DNA of 32,686 nucleotides from Roseibacillus sp. (GTDB lineage: Bacteria > Verrucomicrobiota > Verrucomicrobiia > Verrucomicrobiales > Akkermansiaceae). The stretch lies in contig NZAC01000055.1 of NCBI GenBank assembly GCA_002686085.1, forward strand, positions 1 through 32,686, in the 5' to 3' direction. Both the position numbers and the translations under genes were made by a program. Every line of letters starts with the position of its first letter. Positions within the stretch are counted from its first letter, which is position 1. Below, piece after piece: positions 17,652 through 27,700 of the stretch. The notes below the pieces were generated by a model. It was given only the letters and a program-made list of their open reading frames with translations, searched no databases and was not told where the DNA came from.

Positions 17652-18863
17652 ATGAAACTTTTCCTGCCTGCTCTACTCACCTCCCTCTTCCTACCACTCA
17701 TACCCGTCTCCCGCGCGCAGGATGACCCCCGGTCAGCGATTGGTGCGGAAAACCCACACCTGCATGTACGGCGTGGGCTTATATCCCTCAAGAAGAGGCT
17801 TGAGGTGGACCGCGAGTGCCATGTCGCCTTCCTGGGAGGATCAATCACCCAGAATACCCGCGGGCACACCGCGATGGTTCCGGCGTGGTTGAGGAAAGCG
17901 TTTCCGGATGCGGAGGTCACCGTCACCAATGCCGGATTGGGGTCGACTTGTTCCACCAGCGGGGCCTTCCGGCTCAAGCCCCACATCTTCGGTAAGGAAA
18001 AGGTGGACCTTCTAGTGGTCGAGTTCGCGGTCAATGACGACCAGGACGCAGGGCACGCCCGGCGCGAATGCATCCGGGGGATGGAAGGCCTCATCCGACA
18101 AACTCAACGGGATTACCCGCAATGTGGAATCATAATGGTGCATTACGTGAATCCCGGAATGCTGGCCAAACTGACCGGGGGTGAGGTGCCAGTCTCCATC
18201 TCCGCTCATGAGGCCGTGGCCGCCCGCCACAAGGTGATTTCTGTTAACGTAGCCGCAGAGGTAGCAGCCGCCACGAAGGAGGGGCGCTACCGGTGGCAGG
18301 ATTACGGAGGCACGCATCCCGGCAGTTTCGGATACCGGGTGGCCTCCAACATGATCATCGCCGCGCTGAAGGCAGGCCTGGCCAAGGAAGAGCACGGCTC
18401 GCCAGACCAGTCCGCCGCCTTGCTGGATCCCGGGAGCTATGACCAAGGTCACTTTATCTCACCTGAGAAAGCGGTATTTTCCGATGGCTGGAAACTGGGT
18501 AAGGTCGGCCGGGAACTCCTGCCTCTGGGAGCAATCCGCCCTCAGTATTCCTCCTATCAACTCCTCCGTGGGATCCGGCCCGGGGCCAGCTTGAAGCTAG
18601 AGTTCAGCGGGCGCACGGTCGGGGCCTTCCTTCTCGCCGGGCCGGATGCTGGAATCTTGGAGGCTCGGATTGATGGGGGATTACCCACCACCCACGATCT
18701 TTTCCATCGTTTCAGTGGCGGTCTGAATTATCCCCGCAGTGTAATTTTCCGCACCGATCTTAAGCCTGGTAAACACACACTGGAGCTTCAGCTGGCAAGA
18801 GAGAAAAGCCCTCGCAGCAAGGGAACTTCCGCCTCGATCCTGTTTTTCGAGGTTAACAGATAG
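17652..18863 (+). CDS. Exported SGNH/GDSL hydrolase with C-terminal beta domain
   Basis: 403 residues. The ATG at 17652 gives a clean signal peptide (1-22, MKLFLPALLTSLFLPLIP); a GTG two codons earlier is possible. SGNH blocks are visible: FLGGSIT with the nucleophile Ser64, the block II glycine in NAGLGSTCS, block III VVEFAVNDD with Asn128, and GGTHPGSFGY with His222. Residues about 265-403 look like a beta-sandwich accessory domain (AFLLAGPDAGILEARIDGG, FRTDLKPGKHTLELQL). The family removes acyl groups from carbohydrates or lipids; an acetyl-sugar esterase role fits the neighbouring dehydrogenase genes. The next plus-strand gene starts 122 bases later. Confidence 0.88.
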   Translation: MKLFLPALLTSLFLPLIPVSRAQDDPRSAIGAENPHLHVRRGLISLKKRLEVDRECHVAFLGGSITQNTRGHTAMVPAWLRKAFPDAEVTVTNAGLGSTCSTSGAFRLKPHIFGKEKVDLLVVEFAVNDDQDAGHARRECIRGMEGLIRQTQRDYPQCGIIMVHYVNPGMLAKLTGGEVPVSISAHEAVAARHKVISVNVAAEVAAATKEGRYRWQDYGGTHPGSFGYRVASNMIIAALKAGLAKEEHGSPDQSAALLDPGSYDQGHFISPEKAVFSDGWKLGKVGRELLPLGAIRPQYSSYQLLRGIRPGASLKLEFSGRTVGAFLLAGPDAGILEARIDGGLPTTHDLFHRFSGGLNYPRSVIFRTDLKPGKHTLELQLAREKSPRSKGTSASILFFEVNR

Positions 18864-18985
18864 GAGCGCAGCCATGGTCTGGGTGTCGCCTGATCATAGG
18901 GGGAGATTCCGGAAAGCTCTACCAAGACTGAACGGAGCGTGTTTTCGCGTTGCTGATCAGGTCCTGCCCGCGCTAATGCTAGGAC

Positions 18986-20944
18986 ATGCACACAAGCATC
19001 CGAAACGCTCTCTCTATTTTCGCCGCACTTGCGGCTCTCGCCTCCTCCGCCCCGGGCAAGCAACCCCCCGAAAAAGCGGTCGCCAATCTCGATATCGGAG
19101 CTGGTCTGGAGACTACACTCTTCGCCTCCGAGCCGATGATGCTCAGCCCCTCCAGCATCGACATCGACCACCTCGGTCGGGTGTGGGTCTGTGAGGTCGT
19201 GAACTACCGGGGACATCGCAACAAGCGCCCCGAGGGGGACCGTATTCTTGTTCTTGAGGACACCACTGGCGACGGCAAGGCTGACAAATCCACCGTCTTC
19301 TATCAGGGGCGCGAAATCGATTCCGTTCATGGAGTATGTGTTCTGGGCAACAAGGTCATCATCTCCGCGGGAGACAACGTCTGGATCATGACTGATGAAG
19401 ATGGCGACCTGAAGGCCGACAAGAAGGAAGCTCTTTTCACCAAGATCGGCGGGGCCCAGCACGATCACGGGATCCATGCCTTTTCGTTCGGCCCCGACGG
19501 GAAGCTCTACTTCAATTTCGGAAACGCCTCACGCCAACTGGCAGATGCTGAGGGTAAGATCATCACCGACAAGGCCGGCAATGAAGTAAAAGCCAGCCGC
19601 CAACCCTACCAGCAGGGAATGGCCTTCCGCTGCGACCTTGATGGGTCCAACGTGGAAACACTGGGGTGGAATTTCCGCAACAACTGGGAGCTGTGCGTCG
19701 ACTCCTTCGGGACCGTCTGGCAGAGCGACAATGACGATGACGGAAACAAGGCAGTGCGAATCAACTTCGTGATGGAGTTCGGCAACTATGGCTTTCGCGA
19801 CGAATTCACCGGAAAGGGATGGCGCGACAAGCGCACTAATATCGAAAAGGAAATTCCCCTGCGCCACTGGCACCTGAATGACCCCGGTGTCATACCCAAT
19901 CTCCTGCAAACCGGACAGGGCTCTCCTACCGGCATTATCGTTTACGAGGGCTCCCTTCTTCCCGAAGGTTTCCAGAATCAGGTTATTCACTGTGATGCCG
20001 GTCCCAATGTCACCCGGGCCTACCCGGTAAAAACCAATGGCGCAGGCTACTCAGCCGAGATGGTAAACATTCTCCAGGGAGCTCGCGACAAATGGTTTCG
20101 CCCCTCTGACGTCTGCGTTGCTCCTGACGGATCCCTGTTCGTTGCCGATTGGTATGATCCAGGCGTTGGAGGCCACGGCATGCGGGACCTTGATGGAGGA
20201 CGAATCTTCCGGGTGGCAACGCCTGGCTCCAAATACAGCGTGCCCAAGTTTGACCTGAGTACTGCTGAAGGAGCTGCCAAAGCTCTGACAAATCCCAACG
20301 GCGAAGTACGCTACCTCGCATGGACCGCTTTACACAAGATGGGGGCCAAGGCCGTTCCCGCACTTGAGAAACTGTGGAAAGGAGAGAACCCCCGTCACCG
20401 TGCGCGCGCTCTCTGGGCGCTCGGCAAGATGGAAGGGAAAGGCCAGGGCGTAGTCAACGCTGCCCTTGCCGACGCGGATCCTGATATCCGTATCACCGGT
20501 ATTCGGCTGGCGCGCCAGCTTGAACTCGACCTGATCGATACGGTTTCGAAAGTCGTCATGGACAAATCCGCGGCAGTCCGCCGGGAAGCCAGTATCGCTC
20601 TTCGCTTCGATGGCTCCGCCGAGGCCAATGCCCTTTGGGCCGATCTGGCTCTGCAACACGACGGCGCGGACCGCTGGTATCTCGAGGCCCTCGGGATCGG
20701 GTCCGACCTGCACGCTGACGCGCGGTTTGCGGCGTGGCTTGCCAAGGCAGGTAAGAAGTGGAACTCCGACGGCGGTCGCGACATCGTATGGCGGGTCCGC
20801 TCCAAGCAAGCGCCGGCGTTTCTTGCTCGAATCATCAAGGATAAATCTCTCAAGGACCATGCCTCCCCACGCTATATGCGGTCTTTCGATTTCCACCAAG
20901 GCGAGGAGAAGAACAAGGCTCTCGAGAGCCTCCTTGACCTTTAG
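18986..20944 (+). CDS. PVC-type dehydrogenase propeller with partial HEAT region (no heme)
   Basis: 652 residues with a signal peptide (1-24). The propeller (about 35-420) carries family blocks such as VWVCEVVNYRGHRNKRPEGD, DHGIHAFSFGPDGKLYFNFG, QGSPTGIIVYEG and RPSDVCVAPDGSLFVADWYD. HEAT-like repeats run from about 430 to the end (LGKMEGKGQ, SAAVRREASIALRFDG). It ends near SFDFHQGEEKNKALESLLDL, where relatives continue without a break into further HEAT repeats and a CxxCH domain. That missing part is encoded by the next gene, in the same reading frame, after one TAG and 18 bases. Expected function: exported oxidoreductase whose electrons go to the separately encoded cytochrome. Confidence 0.88.
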   Translation: MHTSIRNALSIFAALAALASSAPGKQPPEKAVANLDIGAGLETTLFASEPMMLSPSSIDIDHLGRVWVCEVVNYRGHRNKRPEGDRILVLEDTTGDGKADKSTVFYQGREIDSVHGVCVLGNKVIISAGDNVWIMTDEDGDLKADKKEALFTKIGGAQHDHGIHAFSFGPDGKLYFNFGNASRQLADAEGKIITDKAGNEVKASRQPYQQGMAFRCDLDGSNVETLGWNFRNNWELCVDSFGTVWQSDNDDDGNKAVRINFVMEFGNYGFRDEFTGKGWRDKRTNIEKEIPLRHWHLNDPGVIPNLLQTGQGSPTGIIVYEGSLLPEGFQNQVIHCDAGPNVTRAYPVKTNGAGYSAEMVNILQGARDKWFRPSDVCVAPDGSLFVADWYDPGVGGHGMRDLDGGRIFRVATPGSKYSVPKFDLSTAEGAAKALTNPNGEVRYLAWTALHKMGAKAVPALEKLWKGENPRHRARALWALGKMEGKGQGVVNAALADADPDIRITGIRLARQLELDLIDTVSKVVMDKSAAVRREASIALRFDGSAEANALWADLALQHDGADRWYLEALGIGSDLHADARFAAWLAKAGKKWNSDGGRDIVWRVRSKQAPAFLARIIKDKSLKDHASPRYMRSFDFHQGEEKNKALESLLDL

Positions 20945-20962
20945 AAATCCAGCAATCTCCTC

Positions 20963-22072
20963 ATGCGAATCTCCCATCACTATCTTACGGCCCTGGTGAT
21001 GGGAGCCACGGGGTTCGCCCTGCCCACCAACGGGCAGGAGGATCCATCCCGCGACGCCCTGATCGTCGAGACGATCCTGCGGATCGAAGGCTTTGACCTA
21101 TCGGGCTCGACCAAGGCGCAGGGAGCCGTCAAACGCTACCTTAACGACAACTGGGGCGGGGAACGATATCTCGACCTTATCGAGCGTTTCGATCTCAAGG
21201 AGGAAGCTCCCGGACTGCTCCGCCTCGCCCTCAAAAAATCGGAATCTCCAGCAGGAGCCGAGGCCGCAACGCTGCTCGTCAGCCTCGGAAAGGGAGCTCT
21301 TCTCTCAGAAACGCTGGAGACTGGGGATGAGGTGGCCGCCGGACAGGCCGCAAAGGCCATCGCCCACTCCGGTGATACGACCCTGATTGCAGCTCTCCCT
21401 AAGGTCCTCGCCAACCCAGAGCGCTCGCTGCGGGTTCGCTCATCTGCACTTTCAGCCCTTTATGGAAAAGACATCGGGCGTCAAGCCCAGCTCCTGAAGA
21501 TGGTGAAATCCAATGAACTGGCCGAGGACCTTCGTCAGACAGCCTCAGAAATTCTCATGCTTTCCCGGAATCCTGAGATCCGGGAAGAAGCCAAAACCAT
21601 CTTCTCGGTGGCAGGGGGAGATTACCCATCCATCGCCGAGCTTCTCACGCGCAAGGGTGATCCCTCCAGAGGCAAGGAACTTTTCTCCTCCAAGACCTGC
21701 ATGATCTGCCACGAAGCCGGCGGCACAGGTATTAACTTTGGACCAGGGCTTTCCCAGATCGGAGACAAACTGGATGCCAAAGCACTCTACGAGGCAATTC
21801 TCCAGCCCAGCGAGAAAATCAGCATGGGATTTGAGGGTTGGGAGGTAACGCTCAAGAACAAGACTAAGCTCGTTGGCATCATCGAGGAGACGGAGGAAAA
21901 CCTCACTCTGACAATGATTGGCGGCGCGAAGCAAACCATCGAGAAGGATGAGATCACCAGCAAATCAAAAATGAAGCAGTCACTCATGTATCCAGGGCTG
22001 CATCAGCTGATGACTCCGGAGGAGCTGGCAGACCTCGTTGCCTATCTGAGCTCACTCCGGAAGAGTGGCTAG
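20963..22072 (+). CDS. Exported HEAT-repeat c-type cytochrome, detached tail of PVC dehydrogenase
   Basis: 369 residues. It starts with its own signal-like leader (1-25, HHYLTALVMGATGFALPTNG), followed by HEAT-like helices (about 30-215). The PVC heme-binding domain follows, with CMICH at 246-250 and then GTGINFGPGLSQIGD, YEAILQPSEKISMGFEGW and a C-terminal MTPEELADLVAYLSSL helix. The arrangement matches the C-terminal part of the single-chain relative at 1350-4463. It begins 18 bases after the upstream gene and in the same frame. The second leader suggests a genuine two-subunit arrangement rather than a recent nonsense mutation, although a sequencing error at the TAG cannot be excluded. Probable electron acceptor for the upstream propeller. 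Confidence 0.87.
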   Translation: MRISHHYLTALVMGATGFALPTNGQEDPSRDALIVETILRIEGFDLSGSTKAQGAVKRYLNDNWGGERYLDLIERFDLKEEAPGLLRLALKKSESPAGAEAATLLVSLGKGALLSETLETGDEVAAGQAAKAIAHSGDTTLIAALPKVLANPERSLRVRSSALSALYGKDIGRQAQLLKMVKSNELAEDLRQTASEILMLSRNPEIREEAKTIFSVAGGDYPSIAELLTRKGDPSRGKELFSSKTCMICHEAGGTGINFGPGLSQIGDKLDAKALYEAILQPSEKISMGFEGWEVTLKNKTKLVGIIEETEENLTLTMIGGAKQTIEKDEITSKSKMKQSLMYPGLHQLMTPEELADLVAYLSSLRKSG

Positions 22073-22096
22073 AGGCTACAGGGGGATTCTTCAATC

Positions 22097-23314
22097 ATGA
22101 TCCCCACGGCGACTTACCAGCACCAGTGTAAATCGCTGCCTCGAATCCTCTGGGTAACGGCAGCCCTTATGTTTATTCCTCCACTTCCACCTGCCCGTGC
22201 CTGCCTGATATGCCTTCCCGTTCCGACGGTCTCCCCAGTGGACTACCTGCTCGGAGCTCATCTCATCGTAGTTGCACGGGAAGACTCCGGAGCGCCCTAC
22301 TGGCTGACAACTACCGAGATTCTCAGTGGAGATACCACTCGCCTCGGTCGGAGCTTCTTCCTTGAAGCCCCTTTACTGACCGATCCTTCCCTTGGTCGAA
22401 ATCGGGAGGTGATCTGCGCCTACGGCCCTCACGAAGAAATATCGCACCCCGAATGGGCCCGAGTTGGCAACGCGGATGGCGACTTCAGACTTCTTGTCAC
22501 AGAAATCCTTCAGAACCGGGTGCAGTGGCAACTCAACCCTGGTGAGCGTGCCACGTATTTTTCAAGCTACCTCGACCACCAAAATCAGCAGATTCGTGCT
22601 CTTGCCCACCTCGAAGTAGCTCGAGCTCCCTACGACCAGATCCGCGAATTCAAAGGCATTCTCCCGTTTACCCAGTTACGCTCCTCCCTCCAGGATTTTC
22701 GTCTGACTGATTGGCACCCCCTTTACATTCTCCTCCTCGCTCTGAGCGAGGAACCTGAAGATCTTGCGCTCATCTCGAGCAAGGTTCGGTCTGCAGCCAA
22801 CACCGGACTCAGCCTGCACCTTGCGGCCTGGGTGACCGCATGGATTGAAGTTGAACCGGAGACCGCCCTTCAGTTTCTCAATCGGGAATACTTTTCAGGC
22901 TCTCCCAGAGATCACGCGGAGAGTCGGGCGATCTTCCGCGCGCTGTCGGTTCACGGAAATAGGGGTCATCAGCATTTGCGGGAACGCATCACAGAAGCCT
23001 ACCGCCATATCCTGAGCCAGCATCCCCAGATGGCATCCGAGGTGGTAAGGGACCTGATGATGTGGGAACAGTGGGGGCTGGCAGATTCCCTCCGCTCTGT
23101 TACGGCGAACCCCAAATCAGGTTTAGACCAGGCTTCGCTTCTACAGGTTGCTGCCTATCTCCGGAAGGCTGAGGATGCTCTAGGAACCGGGCAGCATGAC
23201 ATCCACCCCAAAGTTCACTGGAACCTGCTTCTCTCCGTGCTACTTCTGCTCGTTGCATTCCCCGCTGGCCTGAGCCTTTACCGCTGGCAGGAAAAACGGG
23301 CGAAGATCCAATAA
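22097..23314 (+). CDS. Unrecognised exported protein with C-terminal membrane anchor
   Basis: 405 residues. An N-terminal leader (about 15-35) ends near PPARACLICLP. A mostly helical body follows with repeated Leu/Ala-rich stretches (QIRALAHLEVARAP, LYILLLALSEEPEDLALI) that resemble degenerate HEAT-type helices. One membrane segment near 373-393 (NLLLSVLLLLVAFPAGLSLY) is followed by a short basic tail, so the bulk should face the periplasm with the tail in the cytoplasm. I do not recognise a family. It begins 24 bases after the cytochrome gene on the same strand and probably shares its transcript, so it may be an accessory or anchoring component of that dehydrogenase. Confidence 0.8.
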   Translation: MIPTATYQHQCKSLPRILWVTAALMFIPPLPPARACLICLPVPTVSPVDYLLGAHLIVVAREDSGAPYWLTTTEILSGDTTRLGRSFFLEAPLLTDPSLGRNREVICAYGPHEEISHPEWARVGNADGDFRLLVTEILQNRVQWQLNPGERATYFSSYLDHQNQQIRALAHLEVARAPYDQIREFKGILPFTQLRSSLQDFRLTDWHPLYILLLALSEEPEDLALISSKVRSAANTGLSLHLAAWVTAWIEVEPETALQFLNREYFSGSPRDHAESRAIFRALSVHGNRGHQHLRERITEAYRHILSQHPQMASEVVRDLMMWEQWGLADSLRSVTANPKSGLDQASLLQVAAYLRKAEDALGTGQHDIHPKVHWNLLLSVLLLLVAFPAGLSLYRWQEKRAKIQ

Positions 23315-23332
23315 CAGGGTGGCCTCGGCGGG

Positions 23333-24619
23333 CTACTTCGAGATACAATACACAAATTTTCCTGAACGCAGGTAGAGCGCATCCTTCGACAGGGCTGGAG
23401 TGCCGCTGAAGTCGGACCGGTCATCAAACCGGTTCTGGGCAATCTGCTTCATCCCCGGATTTGCCTCGAAAACAAAGGTTCCGTTGTAGCGACTCACCGC
23501 ATAGAGCCTCTCCCCTACCCGGACCATGGAAGCGTAGAAACTAAAGCGCTTGGATCGCGCAATTCCTTCCACCGTCTTCTTGGAGAGGACTTTCCCGGTC
23601 GCAATCTCCATGCAGATTGCCTCCGCAGAATCATTGACCCAATAGAGGTTTTTTCCGTAAGCCAGAGGCGTGGGCACATAGGTGGTCACTTTGCTATCCC
23701 ACCGGAGATTGCCGGTGACATCCCCACTTCCCCCACGCTTGAGGCCGATACTCATTTTACGCGGATAACCCCCAAAGGCGCAGATCATGTCATCGGCTAT
23801 GACCACGGAAGGTGACACATTTCCGGGCACACGTGTTCTTGCCAGCCATTTCCGTTTTCCAGTTGCCGGATCGAGAGCGAACAGTTCGTGCGGAATCGAA
23901 AGAACCATCTCATCACTTCCATCCTCAGCAACTGCCAGCTGCGGAGTGGCAAAGGCAAGCTCCAGCTCCTTGGACTGGTAACGCCATTTCTCCTCACCGC
24001 TATCCTTGTCAAAAGCAATTAGCGAACGCGCCTCATCCGCTGCGTTAATAATCACAAGATTCCGGTAGAGTAACGGGCTCGCTGCTGAGCCCCAGCGCCG
24101 GTTACTCGACTGAGCTCCCACCGACTTGCTCCAGAGAGGCTTACCTTCGATCGTATACACGTGTAATCCGGACTTCCCCGCAAACACGAAGACTCTCTCT
24201 CCGTCGGTCGCAGGAGTACTGCTGGCATAACCATGCTCCATCAAGTAGCCCCGGTAAGGATCCTCGGGATTGGCAAGCTCTATAGACTTCTTCCAGAGAA
24301 TCCGCCCGTCCCCTCGGTCGAGGCAGATCAATGTTCTTCCGAGGTCTCCGGCGGAACCTACCTTCTCAGGACTTGTTCCGTAACCCGTGTAGCAAGTCAC
24401 GAACAGACGATTTCCGACGAAAACCGGGCTAGAGGACCCCGGACCGGGCATCGGAGTTTTCCACTTAAGATTTTTCTTTTCTCCCCACTCCAGAGGGATC
24501 GCAGCACCATCCGGAGATGTCGCCAGGCCTCCAGGCCCGCGAAATTGTGGCCAACTTTCGGCCGCCGCGAGAATCCCGGTAAGAACACTCATGCCGATGA
24601 GGGATGCAATCGTCTTCAT
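23333..24619 (-). CDS. Exported PQQ-like beta-propeller repeat protein
   Basis: 428 residues with a signal peptide (1-19). After the typical SWPQFRGPGG start, WKTPMPGPGSSSPVF begins a run of PQQ/YVTN-like beta-propeller blades, each marked by a hydrophobic strand and a D-x-x-[ST]-G-[KE] turn (CLDRGDGRILWKK, AFDKDSGEEKWRY, ALDPATGKRKWLA, CMEIATGKVL). No cytochrome motif is seen. Proteins of this type are abundant in PVC bacteria and usually lack proven enzymatic activity; the propeller may bind a ligand or protein rather than PQQ. It converges on the plus-strand gene ending at 23314, only 18 bases away, and is divergent from the ThuA-dehydrogenase gene at 24728. Confidence 0.9.
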   Translation of the reverse strand: MKTIASLIGMSVLTGILAAAESWPQFRGPGGLATSPDGAAIPLEWGEKKNLKWKTPMPGPGSSSPVFVGNRLFVTCYTGYGTSPEKVGSAGDLGRTLICLDRGDGRILWKKSIELANPEDPYRGYLMEHGYASSTPATDGERVFVFAGKSGLHVYTIEGKPLWSKSVGAQSSNRRWGSAASPLLYRNLVIINAADEARSLIAFDKDSGEEKWRYQSKELELAFATPQLAVAEDGSDEMVLSIPHELFALDPATGKRKWLARTRVPGNVSPSVVIADDMICAFGGYPRKMSIGLKRGGSGDVTGNLRWDSKVTTYVPTPLAYGKNLYWVNDSAEAICMEIATGKVLSKKTVEGIARSKRFSFYASMVRVGERLYAVSRYNGTFVFEANPGMKQIAQNRFDDRSDFSGTPALSKDALYLRSGKFVYCISK

Positions 24620-24727
24620 GAAGGAGTTCTTAGCAGAAGCTCCCGGGAAGTCACCGCATTCCCCACGAGATAGACTGGTCCTCAGATTGAAGGCGGGATA
24701 TAGATAGCGCTCCCCAAAAGTGCGGTC

Positions 24728-27700
24728 ATGACCAATCCCTCCAAAACAGCCCGTTTCGCCCCTCTCGCGCTTCTCGCACTTTGCGCAGGATTCGTGGTTC
24801 AGGCCTTCATCCCTCTCTCCCTCGGGGAGGAGAAGAACCTCGAGGCCTCCCGGCGTATTGAGGTGCTCTTTCTGGGCAGCAAAAATCTATTCAATCATGA
24901 TCCTCCGTCTCGCTTCCGTGTTCTGCGGGAAGCTCTGGGGCCCAAGGCGGTCAACATCACCTACGCGAATACCGTCGAGGCTCTCACCAAAGAGAACCTC
25001 GCTCAATACGACGTGCTCCTGATCTTTGCCAACCTGTATGAACTGGATGTCAAAACCCAGGGACAGGCTCTCCTTGATTTCGCCCGCAAGGGAGGAGGAT
25101 GTGTGCTTCTTCATTGTGCCGCCGCATGCTTCAGGGACTCGGACTTCCCGGAGTATGTCGACCTTCTTGGAGCACAGTTCAAGTCCCATGGCAAAGGAGT
25201 GTTCCGGGCCCGCATCGTGAACCAGGACCATCCGGTTATGAAGGGGTGGAAAGGGTTCGAGTGCTGGGACGAAACCTATGAGCACAAGCGCCACGGGAAG
25301 GACCGGATCATCCTGCAAAAGCGAGATGATGAGCCCTGGAGCTGGGTCAAGACCTACGGCAAGGGCCGGGTGTTTTATACTGCCAGCGGCCATGACCACC
25401 GCTGCTGGAACCTGCCTGAGTATCACGACCTCATCCATCGAGCCATCCGTTGGACAGCCAAGGATGACAAGGTGAGCTGGCTCTCTCCGCACCAACTTCC
25501 CACTCTGCGGTATCGTCGTGCAGCTGCCCCCAAGGATCCCAAGAATCCTGTGGGACCCCTTAATCAGATCCAAAACCCCCTCACTCCTTCCGACTCTCTG
25601 AAGCTTGCACAGGTCCCCCGCGGATTTGAGATACGTCTTTTTGCGGCCGAACCACAGGTGGTCAACCCGATCGCAATCAATTGGGATCACCGGGGTCGGC
25701 TCTGGGTCGTAGAGGCGTTTGACTACCCCCATAAGGTGGGCTCCGAGACTCCCCGGGATCGCATCAAGATTCTTGAGGACCGCGATAACGATGGAGTCGC
25801 TGACAAGGTCACGGTTTTCGCCGAGGGCCTCAACATCTGCACCAGCGTCCTTCCCGTATCTGGAGGAGCTATTGCTACCGATGGCGCAGACATGGTTCTA
25901 TTGAAAGACACAGATGGTGACGATCGGGTCGACCAACGAGAGGTGCTCTGGTCTGGAATCGGCCTCAGAGATACCCATGCTTGCGTCTCGAATCTCAGGC
26001 ATGGATTCGATGGCTGGATCTATGCGACAGTGGGCTATAGCGGTCTCGATGTCACTGTGGGTGGAACGCGGCATCAATCCTCTCAGGCGGTCTTTCGCTT
26101 CCTTCCTGACGGCTCCGATTTTGAGATCGTCCAGAACACCAGCAACAACACCTGGGGCCTGGGCTTCACCGAAGAGGGCGATCTCATAGGATCCACCGCC
26201 AACGGGAACGCCAGCTGGTATCTCTCCATCCCCAATCGCCACTTTGAGCTGGTAGGCCGAAAGGGACAGAAAGTGGCCCAGGCCGACGAGCCTGAAGACC
26301 TTGCTCCCATTACCTCGGATTACTTCCAGAACAGTCCTAAGGGCAAACATTCCTCGGCAGCGGGGCACGCTGTCTACACAAGCCGGCGGTTCCCAAAGTC
26401 GTGGTGGAATCAAAGAGTCCTCGTCTGCGAGCCACCGATGCACCTCGTCTCAGCCCCCACAATTACCCGAAATGGCGATCGCTTCCAGACAACAGGGTTT
26501 GAACATAATCTCTACGCGTCGGCCGATGCTTGGTCTGCTCCGGTCTCTGCAGAAGTCGGTCCGGATGGTGCAGTCTGGATGGCAGACTGGTATAACCCTA
26601 TTTGTAATCACAACCCCTATCGCGACCACTTCGAAAGAGGAGAAGGTAATGCCTTACGCTCCGACGATCGAGATCGGGACCATGGTCGCATCTACCGCAT
26701 TTACCCGACTGGCACGCCAGACGACCCCTACCCAGACCTGACCAGTGAGCAAAGTGCACTGGAAGCACTGGAGCACCCTAATCTCTTCTGGCGTTTAATG
26801 GCCCAACGGGTCCTTGCCCAAAAGCTTGAATCCCGGACGCTTGTCGCCGCAGCAAAAGAGACCTCCTCTGCCCGTGCCCGTTTCCACCTCCTAGCCGCTT
26901 CCGCACACCGCGAAACTGACGCAACTCAGACCGCAGCGATCGCTCATCGCCTCGGGTTCGGAGATGCGGACGAGCCTGCATCTAAATATCCCATCGTTCC
27001 AGTCCGCTCGGAAACCCTCAAACTCAACCTCGAGCGCGCGTGCGACCCCGGAAGAAACCCCATGGATCGCAAGGCTGCCGCCCTTCGATTGGTTGAGGCT
27101 GATCCCGATCCTCAGCTCGGTAAGGACCTCCTCAAACTCGTCATTTCTGAACCCTCTCTCGCCCGGAGCAAGCACCTTGCTGACGCCATCCGCCTGGCCG
27201 TCATCCGTCACCCGGAAGGCTTCCTCCGGGCGCTCCTTGAGAAAAAACAGGATGGAAAGGTTGGGGCACTCCTCAGCAGGATCATCGCAAACACCCTCCA
27301 GAGAGTGCGACAAGACCCGGAAGTAATCTCTGACGGGCTGCGTCTCGTCGCCCTGCAATCCGAATCCACTCTCGCCAGGCAACTCACAGAGGCAACAACC
27401 GCCCCCGCCCCCACTACCCCAAGCCCCTCTCTTTCCTCCAGTGCCCAACGTGGCCAACAGGTATACCTTGCCTGCGTCGCCTGCCATCAGCCCGATGGCA
27501 AGGGTCTGCCCGGGGCGTTCCCTCCTCTCGTTGGATCCAAGAGACTTCTGGGACCGGCGGACCTTCCTACCCGGATTATCCTCAAAGGATTGCAGGGACC
27601 CCTGAAAGCCGGGGGCAAAAACTACAACGGGATGATGCCGGGACACGAAAATCTACTGACAGATCAGGAGGTCGCCGACGTCATGAACTACACGCGGACT

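Noticed and set aside
24887-25732. Minus-strand frame of 281 codons within the ThuA fusion gene
   Set aside because: Antisense to the ThuA domain, which is clearly recognisable on the plus strand.
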